A stretch of DNA of 64,000 nt from Saprospiraceae bacterium (GTDB taxonomy: Bacteria; Bacteroidota; Bacteroidia; Chitinophagales; Saprospiraceae), in contig JADKCF010000005.1 in the NCBI GenBank assembly GCA_016714765.1, positions 214,979 to 278,978 of the forward strand. Direction: 5' to 3'. The first letter of the stretch is position 1; every line of letters begins with the position of its first letter. A program made the position numbers and the translations under genes. Shown here in pieces: positions 7,885 to 16,948 of this stretch. The notes beneath the pieces were generated by a model, which saw only the letters and a list, made by a program, of their open reading frames with translations, searched no databases and was not told where the DNA came from.

Positions 7885-9363
7885 TTATCCTTTTTTGCTG
7901 TAGTTGGGTGATTCTTTAGTAATAGTAATGTTATGCGGATGACTTTCCAGTATTCCTGAACCTGAAATGCGTACCATCCTGGCTTTTTGCATATCCGATA
8001 TATTGGCTGCACCACAGTAGCCCATACCTGCTCTCAGGCCACCCAGGTATTGCACCATCACTTCTGATACGGATCCTTTGTAAGGTACCCTTCCCTCGAT
8101 ACCTTCAGGCACCAGTTTTTTGACATCGTCTTCCACATCCTGAAAGTATCTGTCTTTACTGCCCAGCTCCATGGCTCCAAGTGAACCCATACCTCTGTAC
8201 ACTTTAAATTTACGGCCTTCAAACAGTATCGTTTCGCCGGGTGCTTCTTCAGTACCTGCAAACAATGATCCTGCCATGATGGTACTGGCACCACCTGCGA
8301 GGGCTTTGGCAATATCACCAGTATACCTGATTCCGCCGTCACCTATGATTGGGACACCTGTACCAGCCAGCCCGTGTGCAGCATTTCTGATGGCAAATAG
8401 TTGTGGCACACCTACTCCTGCTACTATTCTGGTGGTACAAATACTGCCGGGACCAACCCCTACCTTGACTGCATTGACACCGGCATCCGCCAGGGCTCTT
8501 GCCCCTTCAGCGGTGGCCACATTACCTCCTACTATCTGCAGGTATTTATATCTTTTGCGCACGGCGGCGATCGCATCAAGTACACCACGAGAATGACCAT
8601 GTGCGGTATCCAGGCAAATTACATCCACACCTACAGCTACGAGTGCATCTACCCTTTCAAACAAATCTTTGCTGACACCTACTGCTGCGCCTACATATAA
8701 CCTGCCATGCGTGTCTTTGGCTGAATTGGGGAAGTTTTCCAGCTTCATGATATCTTTGTAGGTGATAAGCCCAATGAGTACATTGTTTTCATCTACCACC
8801 GGAAGCTTTTCGATCTTATACTTTTGAAGAATTTCTTTGGCTTGTGCCAGGGTTGTGCCATTAGGGGCTGTGATGAGACGCTCTTTAGTCATGATCTCGG
8901 TGACACTTCTCTCGGCTTCTGTTTCGAATCTTAGATCCCTGTTGGTCAGAATACCGACGAGTTTGCCATCTTTGCTTATGACCGGAATCCCACCTATTTT
9001 ATTGATAAACATCAGGTGGTGGGCATCTTTTACTTTGGCATCTTCGGTAAGTGTAACCGGATCCATGATCATACCACTTTCTGATCGTTTTACGGCCCTG
9101 ACCTGATTGGCTTGAGCTTCTACCGACATATTTTTGTGTATGATGCCTAGACCTCCCTCTCTTGCCATCGCAATGGCCAGCTTGTATTCGGTGACCGTAT
9201 CCATGGCTGCTGAGATAATTGGCGCATTGAGTCTAAGGTCAGTGGTAAACTGTGTAGAAATATCTACTTCACGCGGAAGTACTTCGGAATAAGCCGGAAT
9301 CAGGAGCACATCATCAAAAGTGAGTGCTTCTTCTATGTGGTGTGTGGTATTTATATGTTCCAT
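7885..9363 (-). CDS. guaB: IMP dehydrogenase
   Basis: It catalyses the NAD-dependent oxidation of IMP to XMP, the committed step of GMP synthesis. The 492-residue TIM barrel with two inserted CBS domains (about residues 95-215) is complete. The catalytic loop 'GVGPGSICTTRIVAGVGVPQ' places the active cysteine near residue 305, and the flap region ends in 'GLRAGMGYCGAANISDMQ'. The N-terminal 'ALTFDDVLLIPAYSEVLPREVD' is the family signature. I prefer the ATG at 9363; the frame extends two codons to a TTG. A near-perfect promoter motif lies directly upstream. Confidence 0.97.
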   Translation of the reverse strand: MEHINTTHHIEEALTFDDVLLIPAYSEVLPREVDISTQFTTDLRLNAPIISAAMDTVTEYKLAIAMAREGGLGIIHKNMSVEAQANQVRAVKRSESGMIMDPVTLTEDAKVKDAHHLMFINKIGGIPVISKDGKLVGILTNRDLRFETEAERSVTEIMTKERLITAPNGTTLAQAKEILQKYKIEKLPVVDENNVLIGLITYKDIMKLENFPNSAKDTHGRLYVGAAVGVSKDLFERVDALVAVGVDVICLDTAHGHSRGVLDAIAAVRKRYKYLQIVGGNVATAEGARALADAGVNAVKVGVGPGSICTTRIVAGVGVPQLFAIRNAAHGLAGTGVPIIGDGGIRYTGDIAKALAGGASTIMAGSLFAGTEEAPGETILFEGRKFKVYRGMGSLGAMELGSKDRYFQDVEDDVKKLVPEGIEGRVPYKGSVSEVMVQYLGGLRAGMGYCGAANISDMQKARMVRISGSGILESHPHNITITKESPNYSKKG

Positions 9364-9366
9364 TTG

Positions 9367-9398
9367 CAAAAGTAGAAATATTCTGATTTTTATCCCAA
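9367..9398 (-). promoter_or_regulatory. candidate guaB promoter abutting the start codon
   Basis: On the minus strand, TTG (9396-9398), 21 bases, then TACTTTTG (9367-9374) matches the Bacteroidota -33/-7 consensus (TTTG, TAnnTTTG). The -7 box ends only three bases before the guaB ATG, so the transcript would have little or no leader. Confidence 0.45.
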
Positions 9399-9530
9399 TA
9401 TTTATGATCTGATTTAAAAAAAAATAAGATTTTACCTGCAGTTCAAAATTATTAAAAAGATTTTTATGCCATTTTTAAATAACCATCTAAAAATTCTTTT
9501 TCTTGCATCCAGTTCCAAAGTTGAATTACC

Positions 9531-9977
9531 ATGCTGACTATTTATTCTGATGACTATTTTATGGACCAGGCGGTCAAAGAAGCACAAAAAGCTGTGGATG
9601 AAGGAGAAGTGCCAGTAGGAGCGATCATTGTCTGCCAAAAACAAATCATAGCCAAAGCCCACAACCAAACCCAAATTCTGAATGATGTAACAGCTCATGC
9701 CGAAATTATAGCTATCACTGCAGCTTCATCTTATCTGGGAAGCAAGTATCTGAAAGATTGTACACTATATGTCACAGTAGAGCCCTGCATCATGTGTGCC
9801 GGTGCATTGTTCTGGTCGCAGATAGATAGAGTGGTATACGGTGCCAGTGATGAAAAAAGGGGATTCATGCGATATGGAAAGGAGCTTTTACATCCGGGAA
9901 CTAAACTGGAGTACGGAATAAGGCATGATGTATGTTCTGCTTTAATGACCGATTTTTTTGAAAAAAGAAGACAATAG
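9531..9977 (+). CDS. tadA: tRNA-specific adenosine(34) deaminase
   Basis: TadA converts A34 to inosine in the anticodon wobble position of tRNA-Arg(ACG). The 148-residue protein carries the cytidine-deaminase-fold zinc site: His56-Ala-Glu58 in 'TAHAEIIAI' and Cys85/Cys88 in 'EPCIMCAGA'. Other family marks are 'GEVPVGAIIV', 'VVYGASDEKRGF' and the C-terminal 'FFEKRR'. It is divergent from guaB with about 170 bases between them. Confidence 0.93.
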   Translation: MLTIYSDDYFMDQAVKEAQKAVDEGEVPVGAIIVCQKQIIAKAHNQTQILNDVTAHAEIIAITAASSYLGSKYLKDCTLYVTVEPCIMCAGALFWSQIDRVVYGASDEKRGFMRYGKELLHPGTKLEYGIRHDVCSALMTDFFEKRRQ

Positions 9978-10233
9978 TATAAAAGTAAAAACAAAAAAAG
10001 GGACAGGAAGCTACGGTATGATATTACCTTGACTCTGAGTAAATGAAATTTATAATATGAAAGCTTTATTTGGGTTTCTACAATGATTTATCTCAAAATC
10101 CGGGACAGTTTTTAAGGTTAAATGGCTGTGATGTATTAATGATGTACTCTTAAAAGATATGGAAGATAGCCTTTTAAATTAGGTTTGTAGGCATTTAGCA
10201 GATTTCATTATCTAGTGTTTAGAAAAGCCATAT

Positions 10234-10293
10234 TATGTTAAGATATTTTCTTTTATTTTCCTTTTTGTTGTCCGCTGCTATCATAAAAATTTA
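10234..10293 (+). other. short ORF resembling an orphan signal peptide
   Basis: ATG at 10234 encodes MLRYFLLFSFLLSAAIIKI and then stops. It looks like the signal peptide of a lost or frameshifted exported protein, or chance. The rest of the gap 9978-10481 shows no other recognisable feature. Confidence 0.2.
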
Positions 10294-10481
10294 GCATTAT
10301 ACCGCACTTCTAGCAGATAGTAAGCTTCGCGACAGCTGAGGGTCATTGCTGCTAGAATATACAGACTTAAATAGTTACGAAAATTTTACACAACTCGCCT
10401 TTTTTGATTTGTGGGTTATAGCTTTTGGTGTCGTCTTTATGTAATATTTGCAATATTTGTCTATTCTATAAATTGATTTTT

Positions 10482-10910
10482 GTGTCAATAAATGAAAAAA
10501 AAAATGAAATCCAGGTAATCGACAATATCGATGGAACTTGTCAATTGAAATTTAAATGTTTGGGAGGAAAACAAAGAGACATTGATGTTGAAAAAATTAT
10601 TTATGGTACATCCTATTTTGGATGTATAAAGCTTATAGTTTCAATTTTAGATACCGATAATAAACAAGAAAGTGAGGAGATTTATGCTGAATGTTCATTA
10701 ACGCATATGGAATTTATGTTAAAAGGATATAATTTTATTAGAGTACATCGTAGTTTTTTAATAAATTTATTTTATTTAATGGATTATGGATTCTATCCAT
10801 CTGATATTATTCATTTGGAATATGGCGACCAAAAAAATCCAATTAAGCTATCTCGGCAAAAAAAATTGTTGCTTCACAATAAATACAAATCATATAAAAC
10901 AAATAGATAA
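10482..10910 (+). CDS. LytTR-domain DNA-binding protein
   Basis: The C-terminal half matches a LytTR DNA-binding domain: '..LTHMEFMLKGYNFIRVHRSFLINLFYL', then 'IHLEYGDQKNPIKLSRQKK'. There is no receiver or membrane domain, so this is a stand-alone LytTR regulator of about 142 residues. The start is uncertain: there is no early in-frame ATG. I use GTG at 10482; an alternative TTG lies at 10425. An ATG at 10492 is followed by a run of ten A and is out of frame by one base, so a slip or error in the A-run may hide the true start. It is followed by an AT-rich inverted repeat at about 10923-10985 and may regulate the exported genes downstream. Confidence 0.7.
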   Translation: MSINEKKNEIQVIDNIDGTCQLKFKCLGGKQRDIDVEKIIYGTSYFGCIKLIVSILDTDNKQESEEIYAECSLTHMEFMLKGYNFIRVHRSFLINLFYLMDYGFYPSDIIHLEYGDQKNPIKLSRQKKLLLHNKYKSYKTNR

Positions 10911-11271
10911 AATATTATTTTAAGTAATATATATATTAAATATAATATGATTGCCATTAAGAAATATTATATATATTATTTAATTTATTTTTTGTTACTT
11001 TGTGGGAGAATTCATTTGGTGTCGAAAACTCCAAATTTTTTTCTATACTTTAAAACTGACCCCATGTTTAGTGTTTTTTTGATTGGAAGAGCAAATTTTT
11101 CCATTGAATGAGGTTATTGCAATTACTTGTAAAGGACTTCACCTAAAAATTTATAAACATGGTTTTGGTTATTAGAGTCATTTTTTTGGAATGATAATAA
11201 TTTTGTATTTTGAACCTGACATGTACGAATAATACATTACTTGAATTCAAATTCAAGTTTTGGGCAGATAT

Positions 11272-11320
11272 AAGCTCGTTTGTTTCCTATTTTTTAGGTA
11301 ATGACCGGGCTTTTTTATTT
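11272..11320 (+). terminator. candidate rho-independent terminator
   Basis: AAGCTCG pairs with CGGGCTT (11272-11278 with 11306-11312, one G-T pair), with an inner CCTA/TAGG stem, followed by TTTTATTTTT. It lies between the LytTR gene and the next operon. The rest of the 10986-11359 gap contains nothing recognised. Confidence 0.5.
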
Positions 11321-11359
11321 TTAGACATATCCAATTTCTTTTAACCAAAACTCAATCTC

Positions 11360-11754
11360 ATGAAGTATTTACTGACTTTGTCTTTGTGTATGTTTTTTTG
11401 TCAGCCACCATTGGCCAAACAACTACACAAGTTTACGTGACATCAGCTCCTACCCCGGAACAAAGTGTGCAAAACCAACAGTATTTTGATCAAATAGAAG
11501 AGCTATCAAAATACATAACAGTGGACCCATCTCTTTCAGGGTCACAAGTCAAAGACAAATTTATTTTAGATGCCCAAGCTTTTGGGATTGAATCTGAAAA
11601 AATTGAATCTCACTTCAACCAATTAGATCATCCTAATCTTCAGATTAGTTACAGTACAGACAAGACCAAAGTTTTGATAACAGTATTGGATTCTAACAAA
11701 GTTGGGTTTAAAGATCTTGTGCACAGTCTATTGTGGGAAAAAAATTATCGTTAA
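11360..11754 (+). CDS. small exported protein of unknown function, frameshifted in the signal peptide
   Basis: An ATG at 11360 starts a good signal peptide (MKYLLTLSLCMFF) that runs out of frame at a seven-T run (11392-11398). One more T joins it to the open frame 'LSATIGQTTTQVYVTSAP...' that ends at 11754. The mature part (about 110 residues) has no cysteine and no recognised domain. It ends 16 bases before the giant gene and is probably co-transcribed with it. The homopolymer break may be a sequencing error. Confidence 0.55.
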
Positions 11755-13412
11755 TCTAAAAGAATCAGTAATGAAATATAAAATAATACAAATATTAACA
11801 TTATTTTTAATGTTTTCTAGTGGTAGATTGTTTGCTCAACCGGCGAATGATCTTTGTTCAAATGCCACTGTAATCTCAGGAACGTTGCCTATAACATTAA
11901 GTACCCAAACGAATGTAGGCGCTACCACCACTGGTGAACCAACCGCGACTTGTGGTACAACTCCTGGAACACCTGGTGTTTGGTATACTTTTTCCCCTAC
12001 ATCAAATGGACAATACACTGTAAACACTTGTGGTTTTGATACAAAATTAAATGTTTATTGTGGAACTTGGTAATAACTTGGTATGTATTGGTGGAAATGA
12101 TGATACTACCGTAACAGGATGTACGACAGGTGGTGAGTCACAAGTAGTTTTCAATGCTTGCGTAGGTACCACATATTATTTTTTAGTTGGTGGATTTGGA
12201 GGAGCGACGGGAACCTTTTCAATTACAGTCTCAGCACCTGTCGTTATACCTACACCAACTTGCCCAACTTTATCGGTTCCAGCAGCTAATGCTACAGGGG
12301 TTGCAGTCCTGCCTTCATTTTCTTTTACTGCGGGTGCTGGTGCAACATCCTACAATCTGTATATAGCTAATACTGGTAGTGCTACGTGCCCTGGTATTGT
12401 CCGCTACGATCGCTTGCATTATATGGGGTTGCAACAGATATAAAAGTAAGTCCATATGTGTATACTGGACCTGCACTATCATATTTAACATCTTATTATT
12501 GGTATCTTGTACCAGTGGTGTGTGGTGTGGAAGTCCCTTCAGCGACATTAAACTGTTTTAGTAGTGCGAGATGCTTTGTTACAGTTGGACCACCTGTTCC
12601 AGGTAAGGATTGTTTAGCTGCAGTTCCTTTATGTTGTGGTAACCCGATTCCAGCACCAACAGCTGGAGTAGGAGCTGGAACTGAAACTATACCGAATGAT
12701 TGTGGAGTGTGAGCAAAACAGCATGTGGGTACTATTTCTATTACTACGGATGTTACATGGTGTGAATTCGACTCTTCCCCTAATAATGAATCGATTTTGC
12801 AGCATGGGGTGACCCAGGCACTGCTGCTAATCCCATATCTTTAGCAGCTGGATGTGCAAGTTTGACAGCAACAGGCACTAACGATAGATGTGATTTTAAT
12901 AGTTCAATTTTAGAATCAGGCTTCGGTCAAGCATGTATTGACAACGAAACAACAGGGACAAATGCTGGATGTGATACAGAAGGTGTCTTGACTGTAAGTC
13001 CAGGTGATCTTGTTATCGTAATGATAAATGATTTTAGCACATTCGATGGATTTGCATTTTCTTCAGAAGTAACTTTTGGTGGTGGAGCAGCTGCCGCATG
13101 CCCTGGACCTACAGTTACCGTTGTCAATAGTACATGTCCAAATACATGTGGACCAAATACTGGAGTACCCACTGGAGGTACTATAACCATAAGCAACTGT
13201 CCTACGACAGCTACAGTTACTCAATATGCCACTAGCGCTACTGCAGCTGTTTGGACTACAGGGAGTCCCTCCATACTCAACAACTGCTTACACAGGTGCT
13301 ACAGGCGCCAATCCAATGTTTGTAAGATGTAATGATGCGGCTGGTACATGTCCTACGGCTGCAACACCAGTAGTAACATCTCCAGCTATATGTGCTTCTT
13401 GTGGATGCCCAA

Positions 13413-14525
13413 CAGCAACCGTAGTTGCTAATGGTACAGGCAGTGTATGCTCAGGTGGAGGCACAGCAACTTTGGCTACATGGCAAACATCTGTTGCTGC
13501 TGCGAATGCCACAGGACTAGTATATTCCAGTGTCACGCCTGTGGCGGCACAACACTTCCAAATGGTACTTTTACCATCAGGAACCATTCCGCAGGATGTG
13601 CCCTCCGTAAATCAGACAGAAGTGCGTATGTTTATTGCGATGTAGATGGCAGTAGTACAATCAATGCTGGAGATACCTATACTTTAGTAAGTACATATAC
13701 ATTAACAGTATTCCCAGCCATTGCGGCACCGACAAGTGCAGTTTCAGGTTGTGCGGTTACGATCACTGGCGTTTGTCCAGAGACTTAGTAACTTTATCCG
13801 CTCCAACAGCTACAGGTGTAATTACAAATAATGGAACCAATGCAGCTACTTTTACGGCTAATGCTGGACAGCCTGCTGGAACTATAACTTATAATATTGT
13901 ATCTGGCGTGGCAGGATCAACTTGTACAGGTACTGGTTCTTTGGCTACACCAGCATGCCTTGTGGTATGCCCTACGGCTACAATTGTAGCCAATGGTACA
14001 GGCAGTGTATGCTCAGGTGGAGGCACAGCAACACTTGCTACATGGCAAACATCTGTTGCTGCTGCGAATGCCACAGGACTAGTATATTCCAGTGTCACGC
14101 CTGTGGCGGGCACAACACTTCCAAATGGTACTTTACCATCAGGAACCATTCCGGCAGGATGTGCCTCCGTAAATCAGACAGTAAGTGCGTATGTTTATTG
14201 CGATGTAGATGGCAGTAGTACAATCAATGCTGGAGATACCTATACTTTAGTAAGTACATATACATTAACAGTATTCCCAGCCATTGCGGCACCGACAAGT
14301 GTTGTTTCAGGTTGTGCAGTTACGATCACCGGCGTTTGTCCAGGAGACTTAGTAACTTTATCCGCTCCAACAGCTACAGGTGTAATTACAAATAATGGAA
14401 CCAATGCAGCTACTTTTACGGCTAATGCTGGACAGCCTGCTGGAACTATAACTTATAATATTGTATCTGGCGTGGCAGGATCAACTTGTACAGGTACTGG
14501 TTCTTTGGCTACACCAGCATGCCCG
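13413..14525 (+). repeat. two tandem 562-bp repeats in the giant gene
   Basis: The block from about 13413 is repeated 562 bases downstream (for example the CAGTGTATGC at 13441 recurs at 14003). The copies differ by a few substitutions, but the first copy also has six single-base indels, five of them in short homopolymers. The second copy is fully open and encodes 187 residues per unit. Confidence 0.85.
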
Positions 14526-16355
14526 TTAACATGTACTAACCCTACAGTTTTAACAGTGAATTCTTGTATTGGTGCTGGCACTGTGACATTTACTCAAACA
14601 GGTGGTACAACAAGTGGTACTTGGTCTGTATCCGGCGGAGGCACTATTGATCCAGCTTCGGGCGTATTTACACCTTCTACACCAGGTTGTTTTATAGCTA
14701 CCTATACCACACCAACTGGCGGATGTACGGACACAGAGAGTTTTGTGGTCTTTCCATCCCTTGCAGACATTACTGTCAATAGTACCTGTAATACATCACT
14801 GACATTGCCTACAGTACCGGCTGTGACCGGCTTTAATAAAGTGTGGACCATTACTGCTCCAGGTGGTTCGGCTACAACCTACAACACGGATGCTGCTGCT
14901 TCAGCAGCATTGACTAATACGCCAGGTGCATGGACGATTTCAGTTGCTTATCAGTTGGAAGCAACCTGCGGTAGTACATTGATAAATGCTAGCTCAAGTG
15001 CTACTGCGTGTGATCCTGTGAGCGTAATTGCAAATATTAATCCTTTGCCCGCGGCTCCGGTTTTAACTCCAATAGTGGTTTGTAGCGATGCAAATATGCC
15101 CGCTTTGACTTCTACATGTAGTAATGCAGTTGCAGATTTCTCAAATGCAAGATTTACGTTTGATGTAAGTTCTCTTGCACCAACATACACAGGTTCCGGA
15201 GTTGTTGCTACGGCAGCCCTCGGTTCAGGCATATCAGCACCTTCATATTTTGGAGGAAATCCTGGGTTGGCAGTAAGTGCAACTGGATGGAACTCTACGG
15301 CTGTGGACAATAATGATTATGTAGAGGTTTGCATAACGCCAGTTTCGGATTGTTATGATTTAAATATTACAGGATTTTCATTTGATTACAGAAGATCAGC
15401 AACAGGACCTCAGAGTATTGAAGTCAGATATTCACAAGATGGATTTACAACATTTACAAGTTTATCTTCTTTTTCAGGATTTGCAGATTCACAGTTTTTC
15501 GGATCTGGAAATTTGGCCTTAAACAGATGTGTGAAATCAGGTAACTTATGTTTTAGAATATACGGTTACAACGGAACAGCAGCTGGAGGCACGTTAAGAC
15601 TGGATAACATCACCATCAGTGGTACTTCATCGGTTATAAGGTATAATTACTATTTGAATAGTATAACAGGCACTTTACTTGCTTCCAATGTTGCATCATA
15701 TACTCCAACCACAACTCTGGCAACAAGTCCTCAAACTATCTGCGTGGAGGCAGTGGAGACAGGTGTATGTACTCCATTATGCAAGAGTGCAGCAAGCTGT
15801 ACTACTGTCACTGTCATACCAGTTCCCGTCATTACTGTAGCCAACTCATGCGCAGGAGGAAGTACGGCAACATTCACACAGACAGGAGGACCTGCAGGAG
15901 GCACGTGGACTGTGAGCGGTGGCGGTACTATCGGAGCCACAACAGGAGTGTTTACCCCGACGACAGCAGGCTGTTTTACAGCTACTTATACAACACCAAC
16001 AGGAAATTGTAGTGACACTAAAAGTTTTGTTGTTTTCCCTGCGGCCCCGGCAGCTCCTGTGGTGAGTAATACCTGCAATACTGCCATCACCGTTCCTGCC
16101 CTTACCGCAGTGACCGGCTTCACAGCTCAATACAGTTTTGACAATGGCAGTACATGGGGAACCAGCCCTGTCTCACCAACGACAACAGGCTGTTATACCA
16201 TTAAAACCAGATATGTGACAAATGCATGTGGTACTATTTTAGCGGGCACTGTAGCGCCTGCAGCATGTTCAGAAAGTGTTGCAAGTAATGCTGTAATTTT
16301 CCTGCAGCCCCTGCCGCTCCTGTGTTGGGTACCAATACATGTAATACTGCAATAG
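13749..16355 (+). CDS. open segment of the giant protein: Ig-like repeats
   Basis: The 868-codon segment contains the intact second copy of a 187-residue repeat ('TIVANGTGSVCSGGGTATLA' to 'GTGSLATPACP'), further Cys-rich repeats of the form 'TFTQTGG..SGTWSVSGGG...PTTPGCF.ATYTTP', and a jelly-roll-like insert (about 15110-15640) with 'CFRIYGYNGTAAGGTLRLDN'. The left boundary is a frameshift, not a true start. Confidence 0.7.
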   Translation: MCGYDHWRLSRDLVTLSAPTATGVITNNGTNAATFTANAGQPAGTITYNIVSGVAGSTCTGTGSLATPACLVVCPTATIVANGTGSVCSGGGTATLATWQTSVAAANATGLVYSSVTPVAGTTLPNGTLPSGTIPAGCASVNQTVSAYVYCDVDGSSTINAGDTYTLVSTYTLTVFPAIAAPTSVVSGCAVTITGVCPGDLVTLSAPTATGVITNNGTNAATFTANAGQPAGTITYNIVSGVAGSTCTGTGSLATPACPLTCTNPTVLTVNSCIGAGTVTFTQTGGTTSGTWSVSGGGTIDPASGVFTPSTPGCFIATYTTPTGGCTDTESFVVFPSLADITVNSTCNTSLTLPTVPAVTGFNKVWTITAPGGSATTYNTDAAASAALTNTPGAWTISVAYQLEATCGSTLINASSSATACDPVSVIANINPLPAAPVLTPIVVCSDANMPALTSTCSNAVADFSNARFTFDVSSLAPTYTGSGVVATAALGSGISAPSYFGGNPGLAVSATGWNSTAVDNNDYVEVCITPVSDCYDLNITGFSFDYRRSATGPQSIEVRYSQDGFTTFTSLSSFSGFADSQFFGSGNLALNRCVKSGNLCFRIYGYNGTAAGGTLRLDNITISGTSSVIRYNYYLNSITGTLLASNVASYTPTTTLATSPQTICVEAVETGVCTPLCKSAASCTTVTVIPVPVITVANSCAGGSTATFTQTGGPAGGTWTVSGGGTIGATTGVFTPTTAGCFTATYTTPTGNCSDTKSFVVFPAAPAAPVVSNTCNTAITVPALTAVTGFTAQYSFDNGSTWGTSPVSPTTTGCYTIKTRYVTNACGTILAGTVAPAACSESVASNAVIFLQPLPLLCWVPIHVILQ

Positions 16356-16948
16356 TAGTTCCAACGGTTCCTTCAGTACCTGGGTTTACGGCTCAATATA
16401 GCTTTAACAATGGCAGTACATGGGGAACGAGTGCTACCTCATCGACGACTCCGGGCTGCTACACCATCAAAACCAGATATGTGACAGCTGCAACATGCGG
16501 TACTATTATAGCCGGCACTACAGCACCCGCGGCATGTGCCGAAAGTGTTGCCAGCAATGCAGTAATCTTCCCTGCGGCTCCTGTAATAACCATGCCGGCT
16601 AATACCTGTATGAGTAACTTTGCATTACCGGTTGTGGCAACAGTGCCTGGATTTAGCGTTGAGTATAGCATCAATAGTGGGCCATTTACAGCCAACCCAA
16701 TGACAAGCATGACGCCGGGATGTTACACCATAATAGCAAGGTATGTCCTGGCAAGTACATGCGGCAATACTACAGCAGGGACAGCTGGTTCAGGATTGTG
16801 TGGAAATTCCAATTCAGTGACTACAAATGTGATCCCAACACCGGATGTCAACGATCAGCCGGATATCCTTATGTGTAATATGACATTGGTAAGTCCGCTA
16901 CCTTTTACCAGCAATGTAGTGATACCATCATGTCAAACACATCTATAA
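16322..16948 (+). CDS. open segment of the giant protein: 'FTAQYSFNNG' repeats
   Basis: It continues the same protein in another frame. It carries three related modules of the type 'VPGFTAQYSFNNGSTWGTSA...PGCYTIKTRYVTA..CG', and the last preceding module lies in the previous segment. It ends at a frameshift near 16930. Confidence 0.65.
   Translation: MLGTNTCNTAIVVPTVPSVPGFTAQYSFNNGSTWGTSATSSTTPGCYTIKTRYVTAATCGTIIAGTTAPAACAESVASNAVIFPAAPVITMPANTCMSNFALPVVATVPGFSVEYSINSGPFTANPMTSMTPGCYTIIARYVLASTCGNTTAGTAGSGLCGNSNSVTTNVIPTPDVNDQPDILMCNMTLVSPLPFTSNVVIPSCQTHL

Noticed and set aside
7885..9363. Possible frameshift in guaB because neighbours are broken
   Set aside because: The frame is complete, with both CBS domains and the catalytic loop in place.
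13889..14149. Long reading frames on the minus strand opposite the giant gene
   Set aside because: They are shadows of the repeat-coding strand: low complexity, no start context, and they repeat with the 562-bp unit.
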